Source: Janthinobacterium sp. BJB426 (lineage in GTDB: Bacteria; Pseudomonadota; Gammaproteobacteria; Burkholderiales; Burkholderiaceae_D). Taken from it: 64,000 bases of DNA. Numbering within the stretch: the first letter of the stretch is position 1; each line of letters starts with the position of its first letter. Under the pieces are notes generated by a model that was not told the origin of the DNA, did not search any database, and was given only the letters and a program-made list of their open reading frames with translations. Below are positions 34,371 to 43,868 of the stretch, piece after piece. A program made the position numbers and the translations under genes. Where the stretch lies: the NCBI RefSeq assembly GCF_002735705.1, contig NZ_PDZL01000010.1, positions 124,001 to 188,000 on the forward strand, in the 5' to 3' direction.

Positions 34371-36041
34371 ATGCATGCTTCAGTGTACAAGTCTGTTCGA
34401 CACATCCAGCGCCTGCTGCGCACGGTCTTTGGCGTGGCGCGGCTGCGCACGGGCCAGCAGGAAGTCATCGACAGCGTGCTGGCCGGGCGCGACACCCTGG
34501 CCATCATGCCCACCGGCAGCGGCAAGTCGCTGTGCTACCAACTGCCTGCCGCCCTGTTGCCGGGTGCCACTCTGGTCGTGTCGCCGCTGATTTCGCTGAT
34601 GAAAGACCAGCTGGAAAAGCTGCACGAATTGGGCATCACGGCCGTGCAGCTCAACAGCAGCCTGTCGCGCGCGGAAGAGGATGAGGCCATCGCCCGCATC
34701 GGCCAGGGCGGCAGGCTCATCATCTTTTGCACGCCGGAACGCCTGGCGACGCCCGAGTTCCTGTCGCTGCTGGCCAGCGCGCCGCCCAGCCTGGTCGTCA
34801 TCGATGAAGCCCATTGCATTTCCCAGTGGGGCCACGACTTCCGTCCCGCCTACCTGGACATCGCGGCTGCCTTGCGCGCGCTGGGCCGTCCGCCCGTGCT
34901 GGCGCTGACGGCCACGGCCACCGGGGAAGTGATAGACGATATCGACACGCAGCTGGAAGCGCGCAAGCTGCAGGTCATTAATACCGGCATCTACCGCGCC
35001 AATTTGCGCTACCGCGTGATCCAGGTCACGAATGCCGCAGAAAAACAGGATACCGTCTTGCGCCTGCTGCGCGAGACACCAGGCGTGGGCATCGTGTATG
35101 CGGCCACCGTCAAGGCCGTCGAGGACCTGGCGGCGCGGCTGGGGGACTTGGGCGAGAGCGTCACGTGCTACCACGGCAAGCTGGCGGCGCGCGAGCGCAA
35201 GCACAACCAGGATTTGTTCATGAATGGCGAACGCCGCATCATGGTGGCCACCAACGCCTTCGGCATGGGCATCGACAAGCCCGACACGCGCTTCGTCATC
35301 CACTTGCAGGTGCCTGCCAACCTGGAAGCGTACTACCAGGAATCGGGCCGGGCGGGGCGTGACGGCTTGCCCGCCGATTGCACCTTGCTGTATTTCCAGG
35401 AAGACAAGCGGGTGCAGCAGTTTTTCCTGGCCAAGCACTATCCCACGGAAGGTGAACTGGCTGCCATCATTGCGGTAGCGCAAGAATTGCCGGCCACGTT
35501 TGCTTTCGCTGCACTGGCGTCCAGCCTGCCCGAGTTTTCCGACGGCCACTTGAAGGTATGCCTGAAACTGTTGAAAGACGGCAAGCTGCTGCGCCAGGAC
35601 CGCAAGCTGGGCTACCGCTTGACAGCGCCGTCGGCCGCCGCGCCCCCGTATGCGCAACTGGCGCAAATCTATGTCGACAAGCAGGAGCGCGACAAACAGG
35701 CGCTCGAGCAGATGGTGGCGTATGCGCAAAGTGGCCTGTGCCGCTGGAAACTGCTGCTCGATTACTTTGGCGATGCCGGCGATTTCGAGCGCTGCTGCAG
35801 CTGCGACAATTGCCAGTCGCCGCCCGCGCTGGCCGCGCCCATCACCCTGGTCGAGTTGCCGCCGGCGCCTGGCCAAGTACCTGCGCCGGCGCTGGTACCC
35901 CAGATCGCCGTCGGCAGCCGCGTGCGCGTGCCCCGCTACCAGATTGGCACCGTGCTGTCCGTGGCGGGCGACCAGGTCACCATTGCCTTTCCGGAAGACA
36001 CCACGCGTACCTTCATGGCGGAATTCGTCGTGCCCGCATGA
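34371..36041 (+). CDS. recQ: RecQ-family ATP-dependent DNA helicase (556 aa)
   Basis: 3'-5' DNA helicase used in recombination and replication-fork repair. Helicase motifs in order: Walker A MPTGSGKSLCYQ (about 44-55), DEAH in VVIDEAHCISQWGHDFRPAY, TATATGEV, and motif VI QESGRAGRDGLP. The RecQ zinc-binding region is present as CRWKLLLDYFG and CCSCDNC (about 455-485). The C-terminal HRDC domain of classical RecQ is absent; instead a short beta-rich tail (VGSRVRVPRYQIGTVLSV) follows. It lies directly upstream of a ligase-associated DNA repair cassette on the same strand. Confidence 0.92.
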   Translation: MHASVYKSVRHIQRLLRTVFGVARLRTGQQEVIDSVLAGRDTLAIMPTGSGKSLCYQLPAALLPGATLVVSPLISLMKDQLEKLHELGITAVQLNSSLSRAEEDEAIARIGQGGRLIIFCTPERLATPEFLSLLASAPPSLVVIDEAHCISQWGHDFRPAYLDIAAALRALGRPPVLALTATATGEVIDDIDTQLEARKLQVINTGIYRANLRYRVIQVTNAAEKQDTVLRLLRETPGVGIVYAATVKAVEDLAARLGDLGESVTCYHGKLAARERKHNQDLFMNGERRIMVATNAFGMGIDKPDTRFVIHLQVPANLEAYYQESGRAGRDGLPADCTLLYFQEDKRVQQFFLAKHYPTEGELAAIIAVAQELPATFAFAALASSLPEFSDGHLKVCLKLLKDGKLLRQDRKLGYRLTAPSAAAPPYAQLAQIYVDKQERDKQALEQMVAYAQSGLCRWKLLLDYFGDAGDFERCCSCDNCQSPPALAAPITLVELPPAPGQVPAPALVPQIAVGSRVRVPRYQIGTVLSVAGDQVTIAFPEDTTRTFMAEFVVPA

Positions 36042-36130
36042 AGCCATGGTGCGCTGTCGAACAGTGATCTGGCGCAAGCGCGCTAGAATCAGCCCATTCC
36101 AACGCGCTTTTTTAACGCAGGGAGCAGGGC

Positions 36131-37162
36131 ATGGCAGACATGGTGGTGGTGCGCAAGGAAGGCTTGTATTGTGTGCCGGGTCATTTCTACATCGACCCGT
36201 GGCGCCCCGTCGAGCGCGCCATCATCACGCACGCGCACGCCGACCATGCGCGTGTCGGGCACCGGCATTATTTGTGCGCCGCTGCCGGCGAGCAAGTGCT
36301 GCGCGCGCGCCTGGGCGCCGTTTCCATCCAGGGCCTCGCGTATGGCGACAGCATCGAACACCACGGCGTGCACGTGTCGCTGCATCCGGCCGGCCATGTG
36401 CTGGGTTCGGCGCAGGTGCGCATGCAGCACGGTGGCGAAGTGTGGGTGGCGTCCGGCGACTACAAGCTGCAGCCCGACCCCACATGCGCACCGTTCGAGC
36501 CCGTGCGCTGCGATACTTTTATTACGGAATCGACCTTCGGCCTGCCCATCTACCGCTGGCAGGCGCCGCAGGACGTTGTTGACGACATCAACCAATGGTG
36601 GCGCAGGAATGCGGCCGAGGGGCGCACCAGCGTGCTGTTCTGCTATGCCTTCGGCAAGGCGCAGCGCATCCTGGCGGGACTCGACGCCACCATCGGCCCC
36701 ATTATCTGTCATGGCGCGGCGCAGGCCTTGACGCAGGTCTACCGCGAGTCCGGCGTGGCCTTGCCCGCCACCGTGATGGTGGGCGACGTCACGGACAAGG
36801 CGGCCCTGAAGACGGCGATGGTGATCGCGCCGCCGTCGGCCGCCGGCTCGCCGTGGATGAAGCGTATCGGCGACTACAGCGATGCGTTCGCCAGCGGCTG
36901 GATGCTGCTGCGCGGCGCGCGCCGGCGGCGTGGCGTGGACCGGGGTTTTGTGCTGTCCGACCATGCCGACTGGCCCGGCCTGATGCAAGTCATCCAGGCC
37001 ACGCAGGCTGAACGCATCATCGTCACGCATGGCTCGATTCCCGTGATGGTGCGCTGGCTGCAGCAGAACGGCTGGCAGGCGGGCGGCTTCGAGACGGAAT
37101 ATGGCGACGACGAGGCGGAAGACAGCGTAGTTGCACAGCAGGAGGCAGCGCCCCATGCGTGA
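36131..37162 (+). CDS. Ligase-associated DNA exonuclease, MBL/beta-CASP fold (343 aa)
   Basis: Metallo-beta-lactamase-fold nuclease of the type encoded with ATP-dependent DNA ligase and Lhr helicase in many bacteria. Metal-binding motifs ITHAHADHARVGH (about 33-45), HPAGHVLGSAQ, and beta-CASP elements FLSDHADWPGL (written FVLSDHADW in the protein) and VTHGSIPV are present. It probably trims DNA ends or processes interstrand lesions before ligation. Its last 8 bases overlap the start of the ligase gene, consistent with one operon of four genes. Confidence 0.9.
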   Translation: MADMVVVRKEGLYCVPGHFYIDPWRPVERAIITHAHADHARVGHRHYLCAAAGEQVLRARLGAVSIQGLAYGDSIEHHGVHVSLHPAGHVLGSAQVRMQHGGEVWVASGDYKLQPDPTCAPFEPVRCDTFITESTFGLPIYRWQAPQDVVDDINQWWRRNAAEGRTSVLFCYAFGKAQRILAGLDATIGPIICHGAAQALTQVYRESGVALPATVMVGDVTDKAALKTAMVIAPPSAAGSPWMKRIGDYSDAFASGWMLLRGARRRRGVDRGFVLSDHADWPGLMQVIQATQAERIIVTHGSIPVMVRWLQQNGWQAGGFETEYGDDEAEDSVVAQQEAAPHA

Positions 37163-38795
37163 CTTTGCCCGGCTGTACGCGGAACTCGATGAAACCACGT
37201 CCACCAGTCGCAAGCTGGCGGCCCTGCAAGCCTATTTTCGCGGCGCTTCGCCCGAGAATGCGGCCTGGGCCGTGTATTTCCTGGCCGGCGGCAAGCCGCG
37301 CCAGGCCGTGCCCACCAAGTTGCTGCGCGAGTACGCGACCGAGCGGGCGGGCCTGGACGCCTGGCTGTTCGACGAGGCCTATCACGCCGTGGGCGACCTG
37401 GCCGAAACCATCGCCCTGATCCTGCCCGCGCCCGCCAGACGCAGCGACATCGGCCTGGCCGAGTGGGTCGAGCAGCGCATCGCACCGTTGCGCGGCGCGG
37501 CGCCCCACACCATCCGCGCCGACTTGCTGGCCTACTGGGACGAGCTGGAAACGCGCGAACGTTTTTTGTTGATCAAACTGATCGGCGGCGGCTTTCGCGT
37601 GGGCGTGTCAAAACTGCTGGTGACGCGCGCGCTGGCCTCCATCGCCGCCGTCGACAGCAAGCTGATCGCCCAGCGCCTGATGGGCTGGACGGATGGCAAG
37701 GTCAGCCCCACGGGCGCGGGCTTTCTCAAACTGATCGCCGCGCAGTCGGAGGGAGAACATGCGCTGCGCGGCGGCCAGCCGTATCCGTTTTTCCTCGCGC
37801 ACCCCTTGCAGACGGGGCCGGAGACGCTCGGTGACATCGGCGGCTGGCTGGCCGAATGGAAATACGACGGCATGCGCGCCCAGCTGCTGCGCCGCGAGGG
37901 CGTGAACTGGCTGTGGTCGCGCGGCGAGGAATTGATCACGGAGCGCTTTCCCGAACTGGCGCAACTGGCCTTGCCCGAGGGGACCGTGCTCGATGGGGAA
38001 ATCCTCGTCTGGCAGCCGGGCGACGTGCCGGCGCCATTTGCCGATTTGCAACTACGCATGGGTCGCAAGAGCGTGTCGCCCAAGCTGCTGGCCGGGTTGC
38101 CCGCCGTGCTGGTGGCCTACGATGTGCTGGAAATGGATGGCGTCGATGTCCGCCAGCTGCCCCAGCTGGAACGCCGCGCGCTGCTGGAAAGCGTGGTGGC
38201 CGGCGTGAACTCTCCCGTGCTGCGTCTGTCGCCGCGCATAGCGGCAGCAAGCTGGGAGGCGCTGGCGGCCATCCGTAGCGAATCGCGGGCGCGCGGCGTG
38301 GAAGGCTTGATGCTCAAGGCCGTGTCGGCCGCGTATGGCGTGGGCCGCGCGAAAGACGTGGGCACGTGGTGGAAATGGAAGATCGACCCGTATGCTGTCG
38401 ACGCCGTGCTGATCTACGCCCAGGCGGGCCACGGCCGGCGCGCGTCGCTGTACACGGATTACACGTTCGCCGTCTGGGATGAGGAGGGTGGTGAAGGTGG
38501 CGAGGAACGCAAGCTGGTGCCGTTCGCCAAGGCGTATTCGGGCTTGACGGATGCCGAGATCGCGCAAGTGGACGCCGCCATCCGCAAGACGACGATAGAA
38601 AAATTCGGCCCCGTGCGCAGCGTGCAGCCGACCATGGTGTTCGAAATCGGCTTCGAAGGCATCGCCGCGTCCAGCCGCCACAAGGCGGGCATCGCCGTGC
38701 GCTTTCCCCGCATCCTGCGCCGGCGTGACGACAAGGCCATCGCCGAGGCGGATACGCTGGCCACCCTGAAGGCCATGCTGGCCCAAGCCACATGA
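37155..38795 (+). CDS. ATP-dependent DNA ligase (546 aa)
   Basis: Seals nicks using ATP rather than NAD+. The adenylation motif [10 protein letters not shown] gives the catalytic Lys236; later motifs [18 protein letters not shown] and [17 protein letters not shown] are intact, followed by an OB-fold with [13 protein letters not shown]. The N-terminal 200 residues form the DNA-binding domain of the LigB/ligase I type. No polymerase or nuclease domain is fused, so it is not LigD. It overlaps the exonuclease gene by 8 bases and the helicase gene by 4 (ATGA), so the products are made together. Confidence 0.93.
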   Translation: MRDFARLYAELDETTSTSRKLAALQAYFRGASPENAAWAVYFLAGGKPRQAVPTKLLREYATERAGLDAWLFDEAYHAVGDLAETIALILPAPARRSDIGLAEWVEQRIAPLRGAAPHTIRADLLAYWDELETRERFLLIKLIGGGFRVGVSKLLVTRALASIAAVDSKLIAQRLMGWTDGKVSPTGAGFLKLIAAQSEGEHALRGGQPYPFFLAHPLQTGPETLGDIGGWLAEWKYDGMRAQLLRREGVNWLWSRGEELITERFPELAQLALPEGTVLDGEILVWQPGDVPAPFADLQLRMGRKSVSPKLLAGLPAVLVAYDVLEMDGVDVRQLPQLERRALLESVVAGVNSPVLRLSPRIAAASWEALAAIRSESRARGVEGLMLKAVSAAYGVGRAKDVGTWWKWKIDPYAVDAVLIYAQAGHGRRASLYTDYTFAVWDEEGGEGGEERKLVPFAKAYSGLTDAEIAQVDAAIRKTTIEKFGPVRSVQPTMVFEIGFEGIAASSRHKAGIAVRFPRILRRRDDKAIAEADTLATLKAMLAQAT

Positions 38796-41257
38796 GCAAA
38801 AGCGCGCTGGCGCAGCGCATCGACGCGTGGTTTGCCGCACGCGACTGGTCCGTGTTCCCGTTCCAGCGCGCCGTCTGGCGCACCGCCGCCCAAGGGCAAT
38901 CCGGCCTGCTGCATGCCAGCACGGGTTCCGGCAAGACCTACGCCGTCTGGTTTGGCGCGTTGCTGCGTGCCGAGCGGCTGGCGCGCAAAGGTAAAAAACA
39001 GGGCTTGCGCGTGTTGTGGATCACGCCGATGCGGGCGCTGGCGGCCGACACCGTGCGCGCCCTGCAAGGTTCTAGCGCCGACCTCGCTCCCGGCTGGCGC
39101 ATCGAGGCGCGTACGGGCGACACGAGCGCCGCGCAGCGGGCGCGGCAGGCGAAAGCCTGGCCCGAGGTGCTGGTGACCACGCCGGAAAGCCTGTCATTGA
39201 TGCTGAGCCAGGCGGATGCACGGGAACGTTTCAGCCTGCTGGAAACCGTGATCGTCGACGAGTGGCATGAATTGATGGGCAGCAAGCGCGGCGTGCAGGT
39301 GCAGCTGGCGCTGGCCCGCTTGCGCCGCTGGAATGACGCATTGATGACGTGGGGCCTGTCGGCCACCCTGGGCAATCTGCGGCAGGCGCAGGATGTCTTG
39401 CTGGGCGAGGAAAACGCCGGCGTGCTGGTGGAAGGGAAAATTAAAAAACGCATCCTCGTCGACAGTTTGATCCCCGTCAACCCTACGCGCTTTCCCTGGG
39501 GTGGCCACCTGGGCATCCAGATGCTGCAACCGTTGATCGCCGAAATAGAGGGCAGCGCCACCACCCTGGTGTTTACGAATACGCGGTCGCAGGCCGAGCT
39601 GTGGTACCAGCATCTGCTCGATGCGCGCCCCGACTGGGCGGGACTGATCGCCCTGCACCACGGTTCGCTGGACCGCGAAGTGCGCGAGTGGGTCGAACAG
39701 CACTTGAAATCGGGTGAGCTGAAAGCCGTCGTGTGCACTTCCAGCCTGGACCTGGGCGTCGATTTCCTGCCCGTCGAACGGGTCTTGCAGGTGGGCAGCG
39801 CGAAAGGCATCGCGCGCCTGGTGCAACGGGCCGGGCGCAGCGGCCACGCGCCGGGGCGCATCTCGCGCGTCACGCTGGTGCCCACCAACAGCCTGGAATT
39901 GCTGGAAGCGGCTGCTGCCCGCACTGCCCTGGCGCAGGGCCAGCTGGAAGCGCGGCCCGTGCCGGACAAGCCGCTCGACGTGCTGGTGCAGCACCTGGTG
40001 ACGATCGCCCTGGGCGGCGGTTTCCAGTCGGACCCATTGTATGAGGAAGTGCGCGCGGCCTGGTCCTACCGCGACCTGACCCTGGGCGAATGGCAATGGG
40101 CGCTCGACTTCGTCGCGCGCGGCGGGCAAAGCCTCACCGTGTATCCGGAATACCGGCGCGTGCTGCCCGATGAGGCGGGCGTGTATCGCGTGCCGGATGT
40201 GGCCCTGGCGCGGCGCCACCGCATGAGCATCGGCACCATCGTCTCGGAGGCGGCGATCCAGGTCAAGTTCCTCGGTGGCGGGCGCATCGGCAGCATCGAG
40301 GAATCGTTCATTGCGCGCCTGAAGCAGGGCGACCATTTTTTGTTTGGCGGGCGCATCCTGGAATTCGTGCGCGTGCACGAGATGACAGCCTATGTGCGGC
40401 GCGCAACAGGCAGCCGCGGCGCCGTGCCGCGCTGGCAGGGCGGCAAGATGCCCCTGTCGTCGGAACTGGCGCATGCCGTGCTGGACCAGTTGCAGCTGGC
40501 GCAGGAAGGCCGTGCCAGCGGCCCGGAAATGCGCGCGCTGGCGCCGCTGCTGGCCATCCAGCAAGCATGGTCCAGCCTGCCCACGCGTGCCAGCCTCTTG
40601 CTGGAAACCCTCTCCAGCCGCGAAGGCCATCACATGTTCGTGTATCCGTTTGCAGGCCGCTCCGTGCACCTGGGCCTGGCGTCGCTGCTGGCGTACCGCA
40701 TCGCGCGCGTGCAGCCGGCAACCTTGTCGATCGCCGTCAACGATTACGGCTTTGAATTGCTGGGCGCGGACGACATCGATTTTGCGCCGCTGTTGACGGC
40801 CGCCAGTGGCGCCGGTATTGCCCTGTTCAGCACGGACAACTTGCTGGAAGACGTGCTGGCCAGCCTGAACGCGACGGAATTGTCGCAGCGGCGCTTCCGC
40901 GAAATTGCCCGCATCGCCGGCCTCGTGTTCCAGGGCTATCCGGGCCAGCCGAAAAGCGCGCGCCAGTTGCAGGCTTCGTCTTCGCTGTTTTTCGAGGTGT
41001 TCCGCAAGCACGATGCGGCCAATTTGCTGCTCACGCAGGCGCAGCGCGAAGTGCTGGAACAGGAGCTGGAATTGACGCGCCTGCGCGCCACCTTGCGCGA
41101 GCTGCATGGACGGCGCATTTCCCTGCAGCCGCTGGAGCGGGCCTCGCCCTTTGCCTTCTGCCTGATGGTCGAGCGCTTCCGCGAACAGCTGACGACGGAA
41201 AAATTGTCGGACCGGGTGGCGCGGCTGGTCAGCGCGCTGGAAAAGGCGGCCGCATGA
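38792..41257 (+). CDS. Ligase-associated Lhr-type DEXH helicase (821 aa)
   Basis: Lhr-Core superfamily 2 helicase: Walker [13 protein letters not shown] (about 49-60), motif II as [15 protein letters not shown], and motif [14 protein letters not shown]. The roughly 500-residue C-terminal part is the Lhr winged-helix/beta-barrel core. Lhr proteins translocate 3'-5' on single-stranded DNA and respond to DNA damage. The length (821) corresponds to the Core without the long C-terminal extension of full Lhr. It overlaps both neighbours by four bases, giving a tightly coupled repair cassette. Confidence 0.93.
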   Translation: MSKSALAQRIDAWFAARDWSVFPFQRAVWRTAAQGQSGLLHASTGSGKTYAVWFGALLRAERLARKGKKQGLRVLWITPMRALAADTVRALQGSSADLAPGWRIEARTGDTSAAQRARQAKAWPEVLVTTPESLSLMLSQADARERFSLLETVIVDEWHELMGSKRGVQVQLALARLRRWNDALMTWGLSATLGNLRQAQDVLLGEENAGVLVEGKIKKRILVDSLIPVNPTRFPWGGHLGIQMLQPLIAEIEGSATTLVFTNTRSQAELWYQHLLDARPDWAGLIALHHGSLDREVREWVEQHLKSGELKAVVCTSSLDLGVDFLPVERVLQVGSAKGIARLVQRAGRSGHAPGRISRVTLVPTNSLELLEAAAARTALAQGQLEARPVPDKPLDVLVQHLVTIALGGGFQSDPLYEEVRAAWSYRDLTLGEWQWALDFVARGGQSLTVYPEYRRVLPDEAGVYRVPDVALARRHRMSIGTIVSEAAIQVKFLGGGRIGSIEESFIARLKQGDHFLFGGRILEFVRVHEMTAYVRRATGSRGAVPRWQGGKMPLSSELAHAVLDQLQLAQEGRASGPEMRALAPLLAIQQAWSSLPTRASLLLETLSSREGHHMFVYPFAGRSVHLGLASLLAYRIARVQPATLSIAVNDYGFELLGADDIDFAPLLTAASGAGIALFSTDNLLEDVLASLNATELSQRRFREIARIAGLVFQGYPGQPKSARQLQASSSLFFEVFRKHDAANLLLTQAQREVLEQELELTRLRATLRELHGRRISLQPLERASPFAFCLMVERFREQLTTEKLSDRVARLVSALEKAAA

Positions 41258-41943
41258 GCGGGCGGCAGCAAGCGCACTGCGTGGTGGCGCTGGCCGGCGA
41301 GATGCTATGGCTGCTGGCGCACAAGGCCGTGTATTGGCCCGCGCGCAAGATGCTGGTCATCGCCGACATTCATTTCGGCAAGGCTGCCGCCTTCCGCGCA
41401 CTGGGCGTGCCCGTGCCGCGCGGCACCACCACGCAAAACCTGCTGGCGCTCGACGCCTTGCTGGCCAGTTACGCCTGCGGGGAAATCGTTTTTCTCGGCG
41501 ATTTCTTGCACGCGCGCGCCGCGCATGCGCCCGCCACCGTGGCCGCCATGCTGGCCTGGCGCGCGCGCCATCCGGACGTGCGTCTGACGGTGGTGCGCGG
41601 CAACCACGATGCGCATGCGGGCGATCCGGCCGCCGCGCTGGGGATACGCATGGTCGATGAACCGCACCAGGTGGGCAAGCTGTCGTTCTGCCATCACCCG
41701 GATACCGTCGCGCCCGGCTATGTACTGGCCGGTCACGTGCATCCCGTGTTTCACTTGCGCGCAGCAGGGACGGGACGACATGGGGGCGGCTTGCGCCTGC
41801 CGTGTTTCCTGCTGGGCCAGCAGCGCGCCATCTTGCCTTCGTTTGGCGCGTTCACGGGCGGCCATGCGGTGCGGCCCGCCGTTGGCGAGCGCGTGTATGT
41901 GACGGCGGACGCGGGAATTTTCCCGCTGCCTGCTAACTGCTGA
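41254..41943 (+). CDS. pdeM: Ligase-associated metallophosphoesterase PdeM (229 aa)
   Basis: Calcineurin-like phosphoesterase of the PdeM family, the last member of the exonuclease-ligase-helicase-phosphoesterase cassette. All metal motifs are present: [21 protein letters not shown] and AGHVHPVF. It probably cleans DNA 3' ends or cleaves a nucleic-acid intermediate; the exact substrate is not settled for the family. The start overlaps the helicase stop by four bases. Confidence 0.92.
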   Translation: MSGRQQAHCVVALAGEMLWLLAHKAVYWPARKMLVIADIHFGKAAAFRALGVPVPRGTTTQNLLALDALLASYACGEIVFLGDFLHARAAHAPATVAAMLAWRARHPDVRLTVVRGNHDAHAGDPAAALGIRMVDEPHQVGKLSFCHHPDTVAPGYVLAGHVHPVFHLRAAGTGRHGGGLRLPCFLLGQQRAILPSFGAFTGGHAVRPAVGERVYVTADAGIFPLPANC

Positions 41944-42097
41944 GTGTCTGGTACTTTTGGTGGAAAACTGAAAGTAACTGCGCCACCGTGGGCGGGACTC
42001 ATCCTACATGCGCTCTTGCCATCCTCCTATTTCTTGTGCCCCATGTGCGCACTAAGATGACGGTTCCCTTGTCATGCGAGGGGGAAGAATTGCATGG

Positions 42098-42121
42098 TTT
42101 GCATTGTTTTTTGCATTGTTT
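42098..42121 (+). repeat. Perfect tandem 12-bp duplication upstream of the KGG-protein gene
   Basis: TTTGCATTGTTT occurs twice head to tail (42098-42109 and 42110-42121) in the AT-rich leader, 27 bases before the start codon. It may be a slippage product or a pair of binding sites. Confidence 0.8.
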
Positions 42122-42148
42122 CTGATTCCATCGATTAAGGAGATCATC

Positions 42149-42526
42149 ATGGCCACATCGAGCGACAATAAACAGCAAGGTAGTAAAACCAGTAGCAGCA
42201 GCAGTAGCAGCGGCGGCAACAAGCAAAGCGATACCAGCAAACGGGGTTTCGCTTCCATGGATCCCGCCCAGCAGCGTGAAATCGCCAGCGAAGGCGGACG
42301 TGCTGCGCATGAAAAGGGCACGGCGCATGAATTCACGTCGGAAGAGGCACGCCGCGCAGGCAGCCAAAGCCACAAGAACGATGCCAGCCGGCAAAGCGCC
42401 ACCAGCTCCAGCGGTACGCGCGACAATGCCAGCCTGAACCAGGATGGCAACCGCGACAGTGGCAACAAGCAAAGCGGCGGTGCGGGTTCCAGCTCGGGTT
42501 CCTCGGGTTCGCGCAACAAGTCGTAG
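42149..42526 (+). CDS. KGG-repeat hydrophilic stress protein (125 aa)
   Basis: Small, very hydrophilic, Ser/Gly/Asn-rich protein with the stress-induced KGG/Con-10-like motif: RGFASMDPAQQREIASEGGR (about 32-51) and HEFTSEEARRAGSQSH (about 59-74). Such proteins accumulate in stationary phase or under desiccation and osmotic stress. The rest is low-complexity and likely disordered. AAGGAG lies 6 bases before the ATG at 42149; an in-frame upstream extension is hydrophobic and lacks a ribosome-binding site. A similar small hydrophilic gene follows. Confidence 0.85.
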   Translation: MATSSDNKQQGSKTSSSSSSSGGNKQSDTSKRGFASMDPAQQREIASEGGRAAHEKGTAHEFTSEEARRAGSQSHKNDASRQSATSSSGTRDNASLNQDGNRDSGNKQSGGAGSSSGSSGSRNKS

Positions 42527-42554
42527 CAAGTCGTCATGAGCAGTAGGAAGTGAG

Positions 42555-42586
42555 CATGGCCTGCGGCAGGTACGCCGTTGGCCATG
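42555..42586 (+). other. Imperfect hairpin after the KGG-protein gene
   Basis: A 7-bp perfect outer stem (42555-42561 with 42580-42586) and inner 4-bp stem flank a 6-nt loop, 29 bases after the stop codon. No T-run follows, so at best it is a weak or Rho-assisted terminator or an RNA-stability element. Confidence 0.4.
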
Positions 42587-42724
42587 GTCGCATCTGTCCG
42601 GTCGCTGCAAAATTTTGATGCAATGCAGCAGGCATGGACTATGATGAAATAGCTGCGCCAGCAAGGTGCAATCACCGTGCAATCGCCTCGCAGTCAACTT
42701 GTATTGATGATCAGGGAGAAGATT

Positions 42725-42988
42725 ATGGGCAACTCGAATACGCCGCAACCGGGCAATAGCCAAGGCGGCACGCCTTCTACGGCGGGCAGCAAGCAAAGCA
42801 CGGCCGACTCGGCCGAAAACTTTGTGCTGGTCGATAGCGAGCAAGGCCTCGATATTGGCGACGATCTGTTTTCCATCGGCGAAGTGCGGCGCGCCGACCG
42901 CTTGCCCCATCACCAGTCCGGTTCCTCCGGGCAGAGCCGGCAGAGCGCCGACGATGCGCCAGACACCACGGGCAGTACGGGCGTCTGA
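42725..42988 (+). CDS. Small hydrophilic hypothetical protein (87 aa)
   Basis: Unrecognised small protein. Residues 1-30 and 60-87 are Ser/Gly/Gln-rich and likely disordered; the centre (ENFVLVDSEQGLDIGDDLFSI, read as two short strands) is acidic and may fold. AGGGAGAAG precedes the ATG. Composition resembles the KGG-type protein upstream, which suggests a shared stress or stationary-phase context. No signal peptide or membrane segment. Confidence 0.65.
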   Translation: MGNSNTPQPGNSQGGTPSTAGSKQSTADSAENFVLVDSEQGLDIGDDLFSIGEVRRADRLPHHQSGSSGQSRQSADDAPDTTGSTGV

Positions 42989-43022
42989 ACTTTCCTTCCT
43001 GACTGTCTGATCATCCCCGCAA

Positions 43023-43060
43023 GGCCAGCCGTCAGGCGTGTTCGCACACGCCGACTGGCC
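43023..43060. terminator. Possible bidirectional hairpin between convergent genes
   Basis: An outer 6-bp stem GGCCAG/CTGGCC and an inner 6-bp stem GGCGTG/CACGCC form an interrupted hairpin between the small plus-strand gene and the minus-strand PNPOx-like gene. There is no T-run, so termination is only suggested by position. Confidence 0.4.
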
Positions 43061-43092
43061 CGCATGCGCGCGGGTAAATCAGGAAGGCTCCG

Positions 43093-43590
43093 CTACAGGT
43101 CGACCCGTCCATGTTCGCCCAGGTCCTTCGGCGGCTCGCCCGTAATGGCGGCCTTGGCCATCTCATAGAATTGCATCATCTTGCTGGCGCTGCTATCCCA
43201 GTACTCGGCCGACTGGATCGTCACCTTGATCAGCGACAGCTTCGGATCGTCGAGTCCGCCCGGGAACCAGGCTTTTACGAGCGGGTTCCACAATTCCTCC
43301 GCCTTGGCGCGGTCCTTCAGCAGCTGCGCGTGGCCGCAGACGGACACATACAGGCTGTCGCCCGTGTCGACAAAGCTGACATTGACTTGCGGATTGTTCA
43401 GCAAATCGCGCGTGTAGGCGGCTTCATCCGAGACAAAGAACCAGATGTGCCCATCGCTGTCGACCTGCTGCTGCGTCAACGGCCGGCTGGTGAGGGTGCG
43501 CATGTCATCGCTGGTGGTCAGCATGCCGAATTTGACGTCCTTGATTTTGGCCGCGATGCTGGCCAGTTGTTCGCTGGAATACGCTTGCAT
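43093..43590 (-). CDS. General stress protein, pyridoxamine-phosphate-oxidase-like (165 aa)
   Basis: Split-barrel flavin-binding protein of the GS26/general stress family. Landmarks are FGMLTTSDDMRTLTSRPL (about 21-38), IWFFVSDEAAYTRDLLNNPQVNVSF and VSVCGHAQLL. These proteins bind FMN or FAD and are induced by salt and oxidative stress. The ATG at 43590 is preceded by GGGAGC; longer in-frame starts on the minus strand are not family-like. It sits next to the small hydrophilic stress proteins. Confidence 0.88.
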   Translation of the reverse strand: MQAYSSEQLASIAAKIKDVKFGMLTTSDDMRTLTSRPLTQQQVDSDGHIWFFVSDEAAYTRDLLNNPQVNVSFVDTGDSLYVSVCGHAQLLKDRAKAEELWNPLVKAWFPGGLDDPKLSLIKVTIQSAEYWDSSASKMMQFYEMAKAAITGEPPKDLGEHGRVDL

Positions 43591-43743
43591 GGGGTGCTCC
43601 CTTGATGGTTGTCCTGAACAAGAGCATAGGCGGGCGCGGCAGTCGGCTCTGTACGGCAGCTTACGTAGTGGCGTCGGCCTGCCTGCCTCGCGCCATGTTT
43701 CAAAGCTGTTACAAAACGCTGGCCCGACGGGGCGCCCCATGTA

Positions 43744-43774
43744 TTGACTTAATAAATGATAATCATTATCATTT
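43744..43774 (+). promoter_or_regulatory. Fur box overlapping a sigma-70 promoter
   Basis: A perfect 21-bp palindrome (43754-43774, ten-base arms around a central C) matches the Fur consensus built from GATAAT/ATTATC repeats. A -35 TTGACT (43744-43749) and a -10 TATCAT (43767-43772) are spaced 17 bp, with the -10 inside the Fur box. Ferric Fur would block polymerase. The predicted start near 43779 gives a 90-nt leader to the PepSY gene. Confidence 0.92.
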
Positions 43775-43868
43775 GTTTGAAAATTAGGCATGAACTTTGA
43801 TTGAAGGATGGGAATGAAGCACACTGACTTGTCGCGCCACCTGGCCCGCTCCTTGCCGGGAGCGCTCG

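Noticed and set aside
42074..42148. N-terminal hydrophobic extension of the KGG protein
   Set aside because: AAGGAG is correctly placed for the ATG at 42149 and the extension contains the tandem leader repeat; no site supports the earlier start.
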